This document shows positions 15,886 through 23,667 of a DNA stretch of 29,468 nucleotides, piece by piece. Position 1 is the first letter of the stretch. Each line of letters opens with the position of its first letter. The translations under genes were made by a program, and so were the position numbers. The notes beneath the pieces are model-generated. The model worked only from the letters and a program-made list of their open reading frames with translations. It was not told the DNA's origin and did no database searches. The DNA is from Sphaerochaetaceae bacterium (GTDB taxonomy: Bacteria; Spirochaetota; Spirochaetia; Sphaerochaetales; Sphaerochaetaceae): contig JALNVT010000006.1 of the NCBI GenBank assembly GCA_023231265.1, positions 1 through 29,468 of the forward strand, in the 5' to 3' direction.

Positions 15886-17178
15886 ATGATAAATAACTCA
15901 ATCTTACCATCAGAAATTGCAGAAAAAGAACTTCTAAAAATGTTTGATGAATTTGATAAAAACAAATATATATATGAAGGCTATCCAACTGCACCACTTT
16001 TTGAAAAAGTAGGAGTTATGTTTGGAATTTTAATCTGTGAAAATAGCAAAAAAGAAAGAATCACACTCAAAGCATTTTCTGGTCAATTCTGTGGTAGATG
16101 GTTGGTCCCAACATTTGTACCACCACTTCTTGATGTTGAAGGATTTGAAAAAGTAGTAAACAATTATGATCCTGAAACAAAAGCTCTAACAGAGAAGATT
16201 GTAAAACTTGACCCAACTGATGATAAAGAAGAAATAGAAGGACTCTGCACAAAGAGACAAGAAAGAAGCAAAATAACTCTAGCAAAGATAATAGATTTAT
16301 ACAAATTCCCAACAATAGATAATAGAACTCTTACATTGAAAGAAATTGTAAATAACAAGACCTACCCTTCAGGAACAGGTGATTGCTGTGCTCCAAAACT
16401 ATTTGGTTATGCTTTTGAACACAACCTGCAACCAATAAGTCTTGCCGAGAGTTTTTATGGAAAAGATACAAAATTAAAAAAACACAAACACTTTTATCCA
16501 CCATGCAAAGAGAAGTGTTCCATCGTACTGCCTACAATGCTGGGACTAGATATCCTATATTGTGATGACTACATAACAGTTGTAAACAAACCTGCAGGAC
16601 TTGTTACTATTCCAGGAAGAGCACCAGAATTGAAAGATTGCATAACAAGTAGATTGAAAAAGCTATTCCCTGATTCTATTGATTTAAGTGCAGCACACCG
16701 ACTCGATATGGATACGTCGGGTATAATTATCCTTGGAAGAACAAAAGAAGCTCACAGAAATCTATCCATACAATTCCAAGAACGACAGGTAAAAAAAACC
16801 TACCTTGCTTTGGTCCGTGGAGTTGTTAAAGAGAAAGAAGGAACAATAGAACTTCCTCTGAGACTTGATGTTGATAACAGACCAACACAAATCGTTGATA
16901 CAGAAAAAGGTAAAAGTGCAAAGACAGAATTTCAAAGACTAGCTGTTGAATACTATGGATCTCGATATGCCACAAGACTATTACTTAAGCCCTACACAGG
17001 AAGAACACATCAACTCAGAGTTCACTGTAAAGAAAAATTATTTCCAATTATTGGTGATAGATTATATGGAGAAAGAAAAGAAGGTGAAAGTAGAATGCTG
17101 CTTCAAGCAAATTACATATCATTCAAACATCCTATAACAGGAGAAGAAATGGAATTCAGTATTCCGCCTGAATTTTAG
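15886..17178 (+). CDS. RluA-family pseudouridine synthase with N-terminal accessory domain
   Basis: This 430-residue cytoplasmic enzyme isomerises uridine to pseudouridine in rRNA or tRNA. The catalytic RluA domain spans about 215-430. It starts DILYCDDYITVVNKPAGLVTIPG and contains AAHRLDMDTSGIIILGRT with the catalytic Asp of HRLD. KKTYLALVRG, PYTGRTHQLRVHC and a final IGDRLYG follow. The first 210 residues form the accessory region of 'long' RluA proteins, with GTGDCCAPKLFGYAFEH and HKHFYPPCKEKC, the latter a probable Cys/His metal site. ATG 15886 has AAGGA 6 nt upstream. The stop overlaps the convergent ribokinase-fold gene by 4 nt. The target RNA is not known. Confidence 0.88.
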   Translation: MINNSILPSEIAEKELLKMFDEFDKNKYIYEGYPTAPLFEKVGVMFGILICENSKKERITLKAFSGQFCGRWLVPTFVPPLLDVEGFEKVVNNYDPETKALTEKIVKLDPTDDKEEIEGLCTKRQERSKITLAKIIDLYKFPTIDNRTLTLKEIVNNKTYPSGTGDCCAPKLFGYAFEHNLQPISLAESFYGKDTKLKKHKHFYPPCKEKCSIVLPTMLGLDILYCDDYITVVNKPAGLVTIPGRAPELKDCITSRLKKLFPDSIDLSAAHRLDMDTSGIIILGRTKEAHRNLSIQFQERQVKKTYLALVRGVVKEKEGTIELPLRLDVDNRPTQIVDTEKGKSAKTEFQRLAVEYYGSRYATRLLLKPYTGRTHQLRVHCKEKLFPIIGDRLYGERKEGESRMLLQANYISFKHPITGEEMEFSIPPEF

Positions 17179-18023
17179 CAATCAATTTCTGATATAATAG
17201 CATCCAAAGTATCACTTATCAATTTTTCATCATATTTGAAAATAGGATCTGATAAATCATCCCCAAAAGCTTCATAATCATGAAGCTTTGCTAAAAAAAC
17301 ACCAGCTACCAAAGGAGAAAGATCATCACGCTTTGATTCAAAAGGCTTTTTTACAACCATACCATCAACTGCATTCTTACTTGAAATAAATGTGATCATA
17401 GATTCACATAAATAAACAATATTAATATGCTCATACTCATTTTGAAAAGCATCAAGCCGTTGTTCTTTTTTAATTCTTGGATAAATTAATCTTAAAAAAT
17501 CATCATCTAATTGAATGATATCAGAATTTTCTATGAAAAATTTTGATTTATCTTCAAATAAAGGAATGTTTTTTAAATCAACCTCATTAATATCTGGATT
17601 GAAATAGAAAACTGGAGAGGGATCAACCAATTTCATTACTTTCATCAAACTATTACTTGAAGGATCTATAAATGAAGAAAATGAACCAAAATGAATAACT
17701 TTTATGTCATCATAATTACTACAAGAATTCAATAATTGCTCTTCTGATATGCAAGTTGCAGAGGTTCCATCCAACAATCTCTCATGTTTATTAAAACAAG
17801 AAGATGGTAAACCACAGTTACAGAGCATTGGATCAAACAAAACTCCATCGGTGACCAAATCATCCAAAACAGTCAAACCAGTTTCATCTGAAGAGATCAA
17901 AGTTTCAAGAGACACCGAAGTTCCTAATCTTGCAACTTCTTTACATACCTTAAAACCAAGCCCGTCAATAAAATTGCTTTCATCAGACTCTTTTTTTATA
18001 TATTCACCAACAACCATTATCAT
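17175..18023 (-). CDS. Degenerate ribokinase (PfkB)-fold protein lacking the catalytic Asp
   Basis: This 282-residue protein has the outline of PfkB carbohydrate kinases. It opens MVVGEYIKKES, has GLGFKVCKEVARLGTSVSL where these kinases have the GGxxxNxAxxLxxLG segment, then a DETG loop, and VAGVFLAKL in the C-terminal helix. At the place of the nucleotide-site G-A-G-D-A-F it reads D-D-L-S-P-L, so catalytic Asp is replaced by Ser. The N-terminal substrate motif is also eroded. The frame is intact and begins behind AGGAG, so it is probably expressed as a non-catalytic or altered protein. It overlaps the convergent RluA gene by 4 nt. The fold assignment is moderately sure; no function can be named. 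Confidence 0.65.
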   Translation of the reverse strand: MIMVVGEYIKKESDESNFIDGLGFKVCKEVARLGTSVSLETLISSDETGLTVLDDLVTDGVLFDPMLCNCGLPSSCFNKHERLLDGTSATCISEEQLLNSCSNYDDIKVIHFGSFSSFIDPSSNSLMKVMKLVDPSPVFYFNPDINEVDLKNIPLFEDKSKFFIENSDIIQLDDDFLRLIYPRIKKEQRLDAFQNEYEHINIVYLCESMITFISSKNAVDGMVVKKPFESKRDDLSPLVAGVFLAKLHDYEAFGDDLSDPIFKYDEKLISDTLDAIISEIDC

Positions 18024-18115
18024 AAATCAAACTCCTATTAATTCGTGATAAAATAATATTCAACTGAGCTATAATAATCAAGCAAAAAACTTATAGAATT
18101 ATTTTGAAACGATAA

Positions 18116-18144
18116 TTGAATTATATACAGTAATTCTTTATACT
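18116..18144 (+). promoter_or_regulatory. Promoter abutting the 18.15-kb gene, probably leaderless
   Basis: TTGAAT (18116-18121), exactly 17 nt, and TATACT (18139-18144) make a good sigma-70-type promoter. The -10 ends 7 nt before ATG 18152, so transcription should start at the ATG. There is no Shine-Dalgarno sequence. Confidence 0.6.
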
Positions 18145-18151
18145 CTGAAAT

Positions 18152-18646
18152 ATGAAGAAACCTACAATCAGAGAAATGAAATGGCTAAACAAAGGATTTG
18201 TAAAAGGTCACTCATACAATAGATTTATAGCAAAGGCAGATGATTCACTTTTTCTAACAGAAAGTGATGAGAACTTTGAACTTACCTGTAGCATCAAACA
18301 AAGCAGCGTAGATCAAGGATTCATTGTGTCTTTAACAGATCTAACATATTTCTCTATTGCTATAAGCGAACAAATCAAAATAACAACATCCATAAAAGGA
18401 TATTCCAGCACTGTGTACTTTGACATTGCCCAATATCTAAATAATAAATCTTTTACAGAATTTAAAATGGACAGACAAGAAGACACAATCCGTTACTATT
18501 TAAAAAATAAAGATGGATACCAGCAAGTTGCACAAGCTACATTGAATGGTGCCAAAGATGCAATTTCTTTTGGATTTTTCTTGAATTCTAACATTGAAAT
18601 GACAGTAGAAGACTTCTCTTACATCAGAAAATCACAAAATAACTAA
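18152..18646 (+). CDS. Unknown small protein, possible beta-sandwich
   Basis: I do not recognise this 164-residue protein. It has no signal peptide or membrane segment. Alternating hydrophobic/polar strands run through most of its length (FELTCSIKQ, GFIVSLTDLTYFSIAIS, QIKITTSIKGY, TVYFDIAQYL, TIRYYLKNKDGYQQVA, ISFGFFLNSNIEMTVEDFSYIR). This pattern resembles concanavalin/LamG-like jelly rolls such as DUF1349 proteins, but that is only an impression. It starts at ATG 18152 with a promoter directly in front and no ribosome site. It is followed after 93 nt by glnS with its own promoter, so it is probably monocistronic. Confidence 0.6.
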   Translation: MKKPTIREMKWLNKGFVKGHSYNRFIAKADDSLFLTESDENFELTCSIKQSSVDQGFIVSLTDLTYFSIAISEQIKITTSIKGYSSTVYFDIAQYLNNKSFTEFKMDRQEDTIRYYLKNKDGYQQVAQATLNGAKDAISFGFFLNSNIEMTVEDFSYIRKSQNN

Positions 18647-18664
18647 CCAAACAAATTATATACT

Positions 18665-18692
18665 TTGAATAATATAGTTCTCATGATATTAT
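18665..18692 (+). promoter_or_regulatory. Promoter of glnS
   Basis: TTGAAT (18665-18670), 16 nt, then TGa-TATTAT (-10 at 18687-18692) give an extended -10 promoter. The leader would be about 40 nt. It contains a short CCCT…AGGG hairpin just before the AAAGGA ribosome site of ATG 18740. Confidence 0.6.
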
Positions 18693-18739
18693 TTAACATC
18701 ATAATCTAACGCCCCTCTGAAAGGGTAAAGGAAACTAAT

Positions 18740-20446
18740 ATGGAAATAGAAGAAGAAAAAGTTGAAGCAAAGCCTTTAAACTTTCTTGAGAAAATCATTG
18801 AAGATGATTTAGCGAACGGTCGTGTCCCTAATAATAAAATAGTAACACGTTTTCCACCAGAGCCAAACGGTTACCTACACATTGGACACATTAAATCAAT
18901 ATGTATCAACTTTGGTATTGCACAGAAGTACGGTGGCGTCTGCCATTTAAGACTTGATGATACAAACCCTACTAAAGAAGATGTTGAATATATTGATTCA
19001 ATAAAAGAAGATATCAAATGGTTGGGCTTTGATTGGGGTAAGTACGAATACTATGCTTCAGATTATTATCAACAGTTATATGAAATTGCCGTTCAATTGA
19101 TTAAAGATGGCAAAGCATATGTTGATTCTCTATCTCCTGAACAAGTGAGAGAATATAGAGGAACACTTACTGAAAAAGGAAAAAATTCTCCTGATAGAGA
19201 CAGAAGCATTGAAGAAAATCTACGTCTATTCCAGGAAATGAAAGAAGGAAAACATCCTGAAGGTTCCTACACTCTTAGAGCAAAAATTGACATGTCCTCT
19301 CCTAATATAAATATGAGAGACCCTGCAATTTACAGAATTAAGTTTGCAAATCATCCAAGAACTGGAGATAAATGGTGTATTTATCCTATGTACGATTACA
19401 CTCACCCAATCAGTGATGCAATTGAAGGAATTACTCATTCTATCTGTACTCTTGAGTTTGAAGACCACAGACCTGTTTATGACTGGGCAACTGGAATTGA
19501 TGGTATTGAAAATACTCCTCATCAATATGAATTCTCAAGATTGAATATCAACTATATGCTAATGAGCAAAAGACGCTTGTTGAACCTTGTTAACCTCAAC
19601 ATGGTAACAGGATGGGATGATCCTAGAATGCCAACTGTAAGTGGTGTTAGAAGAAGAGGTTACTCTCCTGAATCAATGAAGGACTTCGTAGCTAGAGTTG
19701 GAGTTGCAAAGACAGAAGGCGTTGTTGATTATTCATTGATGGAATTCTGTGTTCGTGAAGACTTAAACAAAAGAGCTACAAGAATAATGGCGATACTTGA
19801 TCCTATCAAGCTTGTAATTGATAACTATCCAGAAGGAAAAGTTGAATATTTTGAAGCAACAGATAATCCAGAAGATCCTAATTCGAAAACTCACAAAATG
19901 CCTTTCAGCAGAGAAGTTTATATTGAAAGAGAAGATTTTATGGAAGTTCCACCTAGAAAGTATCACAGACTTTATCCTGGAAATGAAATCAGACTTAAGT
20001 ATACTTATTATGTGACAGCTCAAAGTTTTGAAAAAGATGAAGATGGAAAAGTTACTGTAGTTCATTGTACCTATGATCCTGAAAGCCGTGGTGGAGACAC
20101 CCCAGATGGAAGAAAGGTAAGAGGAACAAGTCACTGGGTATCATGTGACCAAGCTGTAGATGCAGAAGTTAGACTTTATGATAAACTATTCAAGAGTGAA
20201 TATCCTGGTGGAGAAACTGGTAATTATCTAGATGATTTAAATCCTGATTCTCTCAAGATTGTAGAACATGCTATGATAGAACCATATGTATCTGAAGCTA
20301 AAGTTGGTGATTATTTACAGTTTATCAGAAATGGATATTTCTGTTGTGATAACAAAGACCACACTCCAGAACATCCTGTATTCAACAGAACAGTTACCTT
20401 GAAAGATAGCTGGGCTAAAATGAAGAAAAAGATGGGCATCAAATAA
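18740..20446 (+). CDS. glnS: Glutaminyl-tRNA synthetase
   Basis: This 568-residue class I aminoacyl-tRNA synthetase charges tRNA-Gln with glutamine. The ATP-site signatures are PPEPNGYLHIGH (39-50) and the KMSKS-equivalent LMSKRRL (274-280). The DYTHPISDAIEGITHSICTLEF segment (from 219) is typical of GlnRS/GluRS catalytic cores. GWDDPRMPTVSGVRRRGY (about 290) points to the GlnRS rather than the bacterial GluRS branch. The C-terminal half is the anticodon-binding beta-barrel pair (…VPPRKYHRLYPGNEIRLKY). ATG 18740 has AAAGGA about 8 nt upstream. Many bacteria lack glnS and use GatCAB, so this gene is informative about lineage. Confidence 0.96.
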   Translation: MEIEEEKVEAKPLNFLEKIIEDDLANGRVPNNKIVTRFPPEPNGYLHIGHIKSICINFGIAQKYGGVCHLRLDDTNPTKEDVEYIDSIKEDIKWLGFDWGKYEYYASDYYQQLYEIAVQLIKDGKAYVDSLSPEQVREYRGTLTEKGKNSPDRDRSIEENLRLFQEMKEGKHPEGSYTLRAKIDMSSPNINMRDPAIYRIKFANHPRTGDKWCIYPMYDYTHPISDAIEGITHSICTLEFEDHRPVYDWATGIDGIENTPHQYEFSRLNINYMLMSKRRLLNLVNLNMVTGWDDPRMPTVSGVRRRGYSPESMKDFVARVGVAKTEGVVDYSLMEFCVREDLNKRATRIMAILDPIKLVIDNYPEGKVEYFEATDNPEDPNSKTHKMPFSREVYIEREDFMEVPPRKYHRLYPGNEIRLKYTYYVTAQSFEKDEDGKVTVVHCTYDPESRGGDTPDGRKVRGTSHWVSCDQAVDAEVRLYDKLFKSEYPGGETGNYLDDLNPDSLKIVEHAMIEPYVSEAKVGDYLQFIRNGYFCCDNKDHTPEHPVFNRTVTLKDSWAKMKKKMGIK

Positions 20447-20456
20447 GCTACCAAAA

Positions 20457-20522
20457 TAAAAACACTGGTTTTGCTATAATCAAATAATCAAAAACTATTT
20501 GCAAGCATACCAGTGTTTTTTT
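20457..20522. terminator. Bidirectional terminator between glnS and the amylase gene
   Basis: AACACTGGT (20461-20469) pairs with ACCAGTGTT (20509-20517), extended by flanking A/T pairs, with inner TTGC/GCAA pairing in the long loop. T runs lie on both strands, so it can end both convergent transcripts. Confidence 0.85.
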
Positions 20523-20564
20523 ATCAGTCACATATTCATGCGAACACAAACAATCCAAAAGATG

Positions 20565-22403
20565 TTAACTTAAATGCAACACCAAACTCTGATCATTATT
20601 AAGACCAATCTCAATTGCATTATCAGTCAGAATCACATCACCTTCTCCGTCCAAAATTTCAATAGATTTACCATTCAAAGTTGACCTATTAATCTCAACA
20701 GTTCTTTGATATCCTCTATTCAAAACAAGAATAATTGATTCTTCATTATTGTAACGAACAAAACTCATCATCTCATCATCACAATCAAGGAAACCATAAT
20801 TCCCTGTAGCTAGAAGTTTATTATAAGTTTTTCTAATTTTACCCATTTTTTTATAATGATTGAAACAGTCCATATTCCAAACACTTTCATTCCATTGCAT
20901 TGGATATCTCCAATGTTCAACACAATCAACATCCCCATCAAGACCTATCTCATCACCATAATAAACACTAGGCATACCAGGTAGTAGATACATCAATGAA
21001 ACAACACCATTGTATCTCTCTTGATTCATAACATTTTTATTGTTATGTAGGCGTGGAGTGTCATGGGAATCAATCAAATTCATTTGGAAAAATCTCATCT
21101 GACCTTTAACATTATCAAGTTGACTCTTCAAAGCTTCTTTCATCTCGTATCCAGTATATGGAACATCACTTAAAGGATTCTGTCCCCAACCTTCTAAAAG
21201 AAAGCGATCCATCTCTCCCATCCATTTCCTTATTGGTCGGCTGCAACCTATATAATTCATTGTTGCATCCCATTCATCACCTTTGAGATGAGAATTTGCA
21301 TCAACCCAACATTCACCAACAAGATAAGCATCTGATCTCTCTGTTTTAACAGATTCTCTTACTTCTCTCCATATTTCATGAGTCAATTGGTCTTCATCCC
21401 TGCGCCCCACAACATCAGCAACATCTAATCTCCACCCATCTTGATTAAAAGGTGGTTTAAGGAACTTTTTAAGAACACTAGTGGTATCTTTATACATTAT
21501 ATCTCTAAGTGCCTCATGGCTGTAATTTAGCTGTGGTAAAGTTGGGACATCTTCCCAAAAAGCTACTTTACCATTGTCATCAATGTAATAATAATTAGCT
21601 TCTTTTGAAGTTGGATCTTCATTAGCTTTTACGAACCAAGGATGATTTGTACCAGTATGATTGATTGAAATATCTACAATGACTTTAATTCCATTTTCAT
21701 GAAGGCAATTCACCATTTTTATGAACATATCATCACCACCCAACTTAGGGTCTATGTGGAAAAAGTCACAACAATCATAACGATGAGTTGTATAGCTCAC
21801 CCCAATAGGATTCAAATATAAAGTATCAACATTGATTCGTTTAAAATAATCAATACTGTCTATAATTCCTTGAAAATCTCCTCCAAAGAAATCTAAACAT
21901 TTTCCTTCTGCAAACTCCAGTGGTTTATCAGAGAAAGACATATTTCTTACAATACCACCATCAAACTCATACTCTCCATCTTTTAAATCCAAAGAAGAGT
22001 CCCCATCTTTGAATCTATCAGGAAATATTTGATAACAAGTGGAACCACTTATCCAAGTTGGAGCCTTGAGATCTGGAATGATTTCAAAATAATCTTTATA
22101 ACCAGGAATAAAAGAAGTTAGACCTTTCATTGAATAATAATAATATTTTGAATCAGCAACCAAAACAAAATAATAAAGACTTGGTTCATTATTTTTTAAT
22201 TGTATCTTACAACTTGCAAAACCATTTTCGATATCACAACTATTTTTTGTATTGATTCCATCTATACTTATAAACAAGAATACGGATTCTACATTGTTTG
22301 TAACTTTAATTTTAACTATCACATCTTCATCCGATTTAGGGTAAAGAGGTGTTACATATTCATTTGATACCTGACTATCTATTAATTTCTTCCAATCTTC
22401 CAT
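20565..22403 (-). CDS. GH13 alpha-glucan hydrolase (neopullulanase/cyclomaltodextrinase type)
   Basis: This 612-residue cytoplasmic glycoside hydrolase of family GH13 would cleave maltodextrins, cyclodextrins or pullulan fragments. An N-terminal beta-sandwich (about 1-115) typical of cyclomaltodextrinase/neopullulanase precedes the (beta/alpha)8 barrel. Conserved regions are DISINH (244-249), GWRLDVADVV (323-332, nucleophile Asp327), LVGECW (361-366, acid Glu364) and IDSHDTPR (444-451, Asp448). All catalytic residues are intact. The C-terminal beta domain ends the protein. No signal peptide is visible. ATG 22403 has AGGAGA upstream. It is a single gene with its own promoter and no sugar transporter beside it. 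Confidence 0.9.
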   Translation of the reverse strand: MEDWKKLIDSQVSNEYVTPLYPKSDEDVIVKIKVTNNVESVFLFISIDGINTKNSCDIENGFASCKIQLKNNEPSLYYFVLVADSKYYYYSMKGLTSFIPGYKDYFEIIPDLKAPTWISGSTCYQIFPDRFKDGDSSLDLKDGEYEFDGGIVRNMSFSDKPLEFAEGKCLDFFGGDFQGIIDSIDYFKRINVDTLYLNPIGVSYTTHRYDCCDFFHIDPKLGGDDMFIKMVNCLHENGIKVIVDISINHTGTNHPWFVKANEDPTSKEANYYYIDDNGKVAFWEDVPTLPQLNYSHEALRDIMYKDTTSVLKKFLKPPFNQDGWRLDVADVVGRRDEDQLTHEIWREVRESVKTERSDAYLVGECWVDANSHLKGDEWDATMNYIGCSRPIRKWMGEMDRFLLEGWGQNPLSDVPYTGYEMKEALKSQLDNVKGQMRFFQMNLIDSHDTPRLHNNKNVMNQERYNGVVSLMYLLPGMPSVYYGDEIGLDGDVDCVEHWRYPMQWNESVWNMDCFNHYKKMGKIRKTYNKLLATGNYGFLDCDDEMMSFVRYNNEESIILVLNRGYQRTVEINRSTLNGKSIEILDGEGDVILTDNAIEIGLNNDQSLVLHLS

Positions 22404-22438
22404 AAAATGATCTCCTGTTATTAAGAAAAGTATGTAGA

Positions 22439-22444
22439 ATTATA
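22439..22444 (-). promoter_or_regulatory. -10 element of the GH13 gene
   Basis: The minus strand has a perfect TATAAT at 22444-22439, about 35 nt upstream of ATG 22403. No clear -35 was found. Confidence 0.45.
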
Positions 22445-22520
22445 TCGTCATGAATTAATATTTATCTAGCATATTACATTCATTTGATGCTACAAAACAT
22501 CCAAACAAAACCATTAGAGC

Positions 22521-22553
22521 AAAAAAAATGCCACCCGAAATTAAACGAGCAGC
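22521..22553 (-). terminator. Terminator of the perR-rbr operon
   Basis: CGAGCAGC (22546-22553) and GCCACCCG (22530-22537) pair on the minus-strand RNA through an 8-bp stem containing three G·U pairs. It is followed by A and eight T (22528-22521). It lies about 25 nt after the rubrerythrin stop. Confidence 0.65.
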
Positions 22554-22576
22554 GGTAATCTCAAAGAGAAAATATT

Positions 22577-23119
22577 TTAATAGTTCTTTGATTGTAATTC
22601 AAAATAAGCCTGAGGATGAGCACAAACAGGACAAACTTTAGGTGCAGATTTACCAATATGAATATAACCACAGTTTGAACATTTCCATACCATATCACCA
22701 TCACGTGAGAATACGATACCTTCGTTAATGTTTCCTGCTAATTTATTATATCTTGCTTCATGTGCTTTTTCAATTTCACCAACCATTTCAAATAATTTTG
22801 CAATTTTAGTAAAACCTTCTTCAGCAGCTTCTTTAGCCATTCTAGGATACATAGAAGTATTTTCAAAATTTTCACCGGCAGCAGCATCTTTTAAATTATC
22901 TAAAGTACCTTGAACTTCACCATCTTTCTGTAACAATTTGAACCAAAGTTTAGCATGTTCTTTTTCATTTCCAGCAGTCTCTTCAAAGATTTCTGCAATT
23001 TGAACATAACCTTCTTTTCTAGCTTTTGCAGCATAATAAGTATACTTATTACGAGCCTGTGATTCACCTGCAAATGCATCCTGTAAATTTTGTTCTGTTT
23101 TTGAACCTTTTAATTCCAT
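22577..23119 (-). CDS. rbr: Rubrerythrin
   Basis: This 180-residue cytoplasmic peroxidase reduces hydrogen peroxide in anaerobes. The N-terminal four-helix domain carries the diiron ligands in GES (18-20), EETAGNEKEHA (46-56) and the second-half helices (AKEAAEEGF, GEIEKAHEARY). The C-terminal rubredoxin-like domain has CSNCG (147-151) and CPVC (163-166), giving the Fe(Cys)4 site. ATG 23119 lies 4 nt after the perR stop. Its ribosome site AAGGAG is formed by the last codons of perR, so the two are translationally coupled. It should be derepressed by peroxide through PerR. Confidence 0.97.
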   Translation of the reverse strand: MELKGSKTEQNLQDAFAGESQARNKYTYYAAKARKEGYVQIAEIFEETAGNEKEHAKLWFKLLQKDGEVQGTLDNLKDAAAGENFENTSMYPRMAKEAAEEGFTKIAKLFEMVGEIEKAHEARYNKLAGNINEGIVFSRDGDMVWKCSNCGYIHIGKSAPKVCPVCAHPQAYFELQSKNY

Positions 23120-23123
23120 TATT

Positions 23124-23525
23124 CTACTCCTTACCGTCTAACACGGTTTTTAAACAATCTGGACATATTCCACTAATAACTATATTACGATTTAGATCTC
23201 CAAAACCGGTGGTCCTCTCTATATTCTCAAAGACCTCGCCATCAATTGTAAAATCTACATCAATAACTTTGTTGCATACTTTACATTCAAGGTGAGAATG
23301 AGTTTTAAGAGTACTATCAAAATGAACAGGACCTTCAATCCCTTCAATCTTCAATAGCTTACCTTCATCGGCCAATAAATTTAGATTTCTATACACAGTT
23401 GCTTTACCTATGCCTGGAAAATCTTCATGTATTTTATCATAAACCTGCTGAGCTGTGGGATGCTCCAATTGGTCAGTTACGGCACTCAAAACTAAAGTCC
23501 TTTGTGTAGTTTGCCTTCTATCCAC
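23124..23525 (-). CDS. perR: Peroxide-responsive repressor PerR (Fur family)
   Basis: This 133-residue metal-dependent repressor has an N-terminal winged helix (PTAQQVYDKI, GKATVYRNLNLL) and a C-terminal dimerisation domain. The structural zinc site is C81/C84 and C121/C124. All five regulatory-metal ligands of Bacillus subtilis PerR have equivalents at the right spacing: His22, Asp70, His76, His78 and Asp89. Asp89 matches PerR rather than Fur (which has Glu), so a peroxide sensor is the best call. The start is GTG 23525, behind AAGGAG with 5 nt spacing. A PerR box lies directly upstream, implying autoregulation together with the coupled rubrerythrin. Confidence 0.92.
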   Translation of the reverse strand: MDRRQTTQRTLVLSAVTDQLEHPTAQQVYDKIHEDFPGIGKATVYRNLNLLADEGKLLKIEGIEGPVHFDSTLKTHSHLECKVCNKVIDVDFTIDGEVFENIERTTGFGDLNRNIVISGICPDCLKTVLDGKE

Positions 23526-23538
23526 GATAGCTCCTTAA

Positions 23539-23553
23539 TAATAATCATTATCA
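23539..23553 (-). promoter_or_regulatory. PerR box (operator)
   Basis: On the minus strand TGATAAT-G-ATTATTA matches the PerR consensus TTATAATNATTATAA at 12 of 14 defined positions. It spans the predicted transcription start and ends just before the ribosome site. Confidence 0.75.
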
Positions 23554-23559
23554 ATTATA

Positions 23560-23588
23560 ATTATGTATCAATAACGAATTATTGTCAA
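23560..23588 (-). promoter_or_regulatory. Promoter of perR-rbr
   Basis: A consensus TTGACA (23588-23583), 17 nt and CATAAT (23565-23560) on the minus strand. The predicted start, near 23553, falls at the edge of the PerR box. Confidence 0.75.
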
Positions 23589-23667
23589 GAAATTTCTAAA
23601 AAGTTATTTGTTTATTTTAGCCCAATATCGTATAAAAAGCAAACCAAATATTTTTATATTAATAAAA

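Noticed and set aside
18660..18739. Riboswitch or T-box in the glnS leader
   Set aside because: The predicted leader is only about 40 nt, with one short hairpin and no T-box or known aptamer motif.
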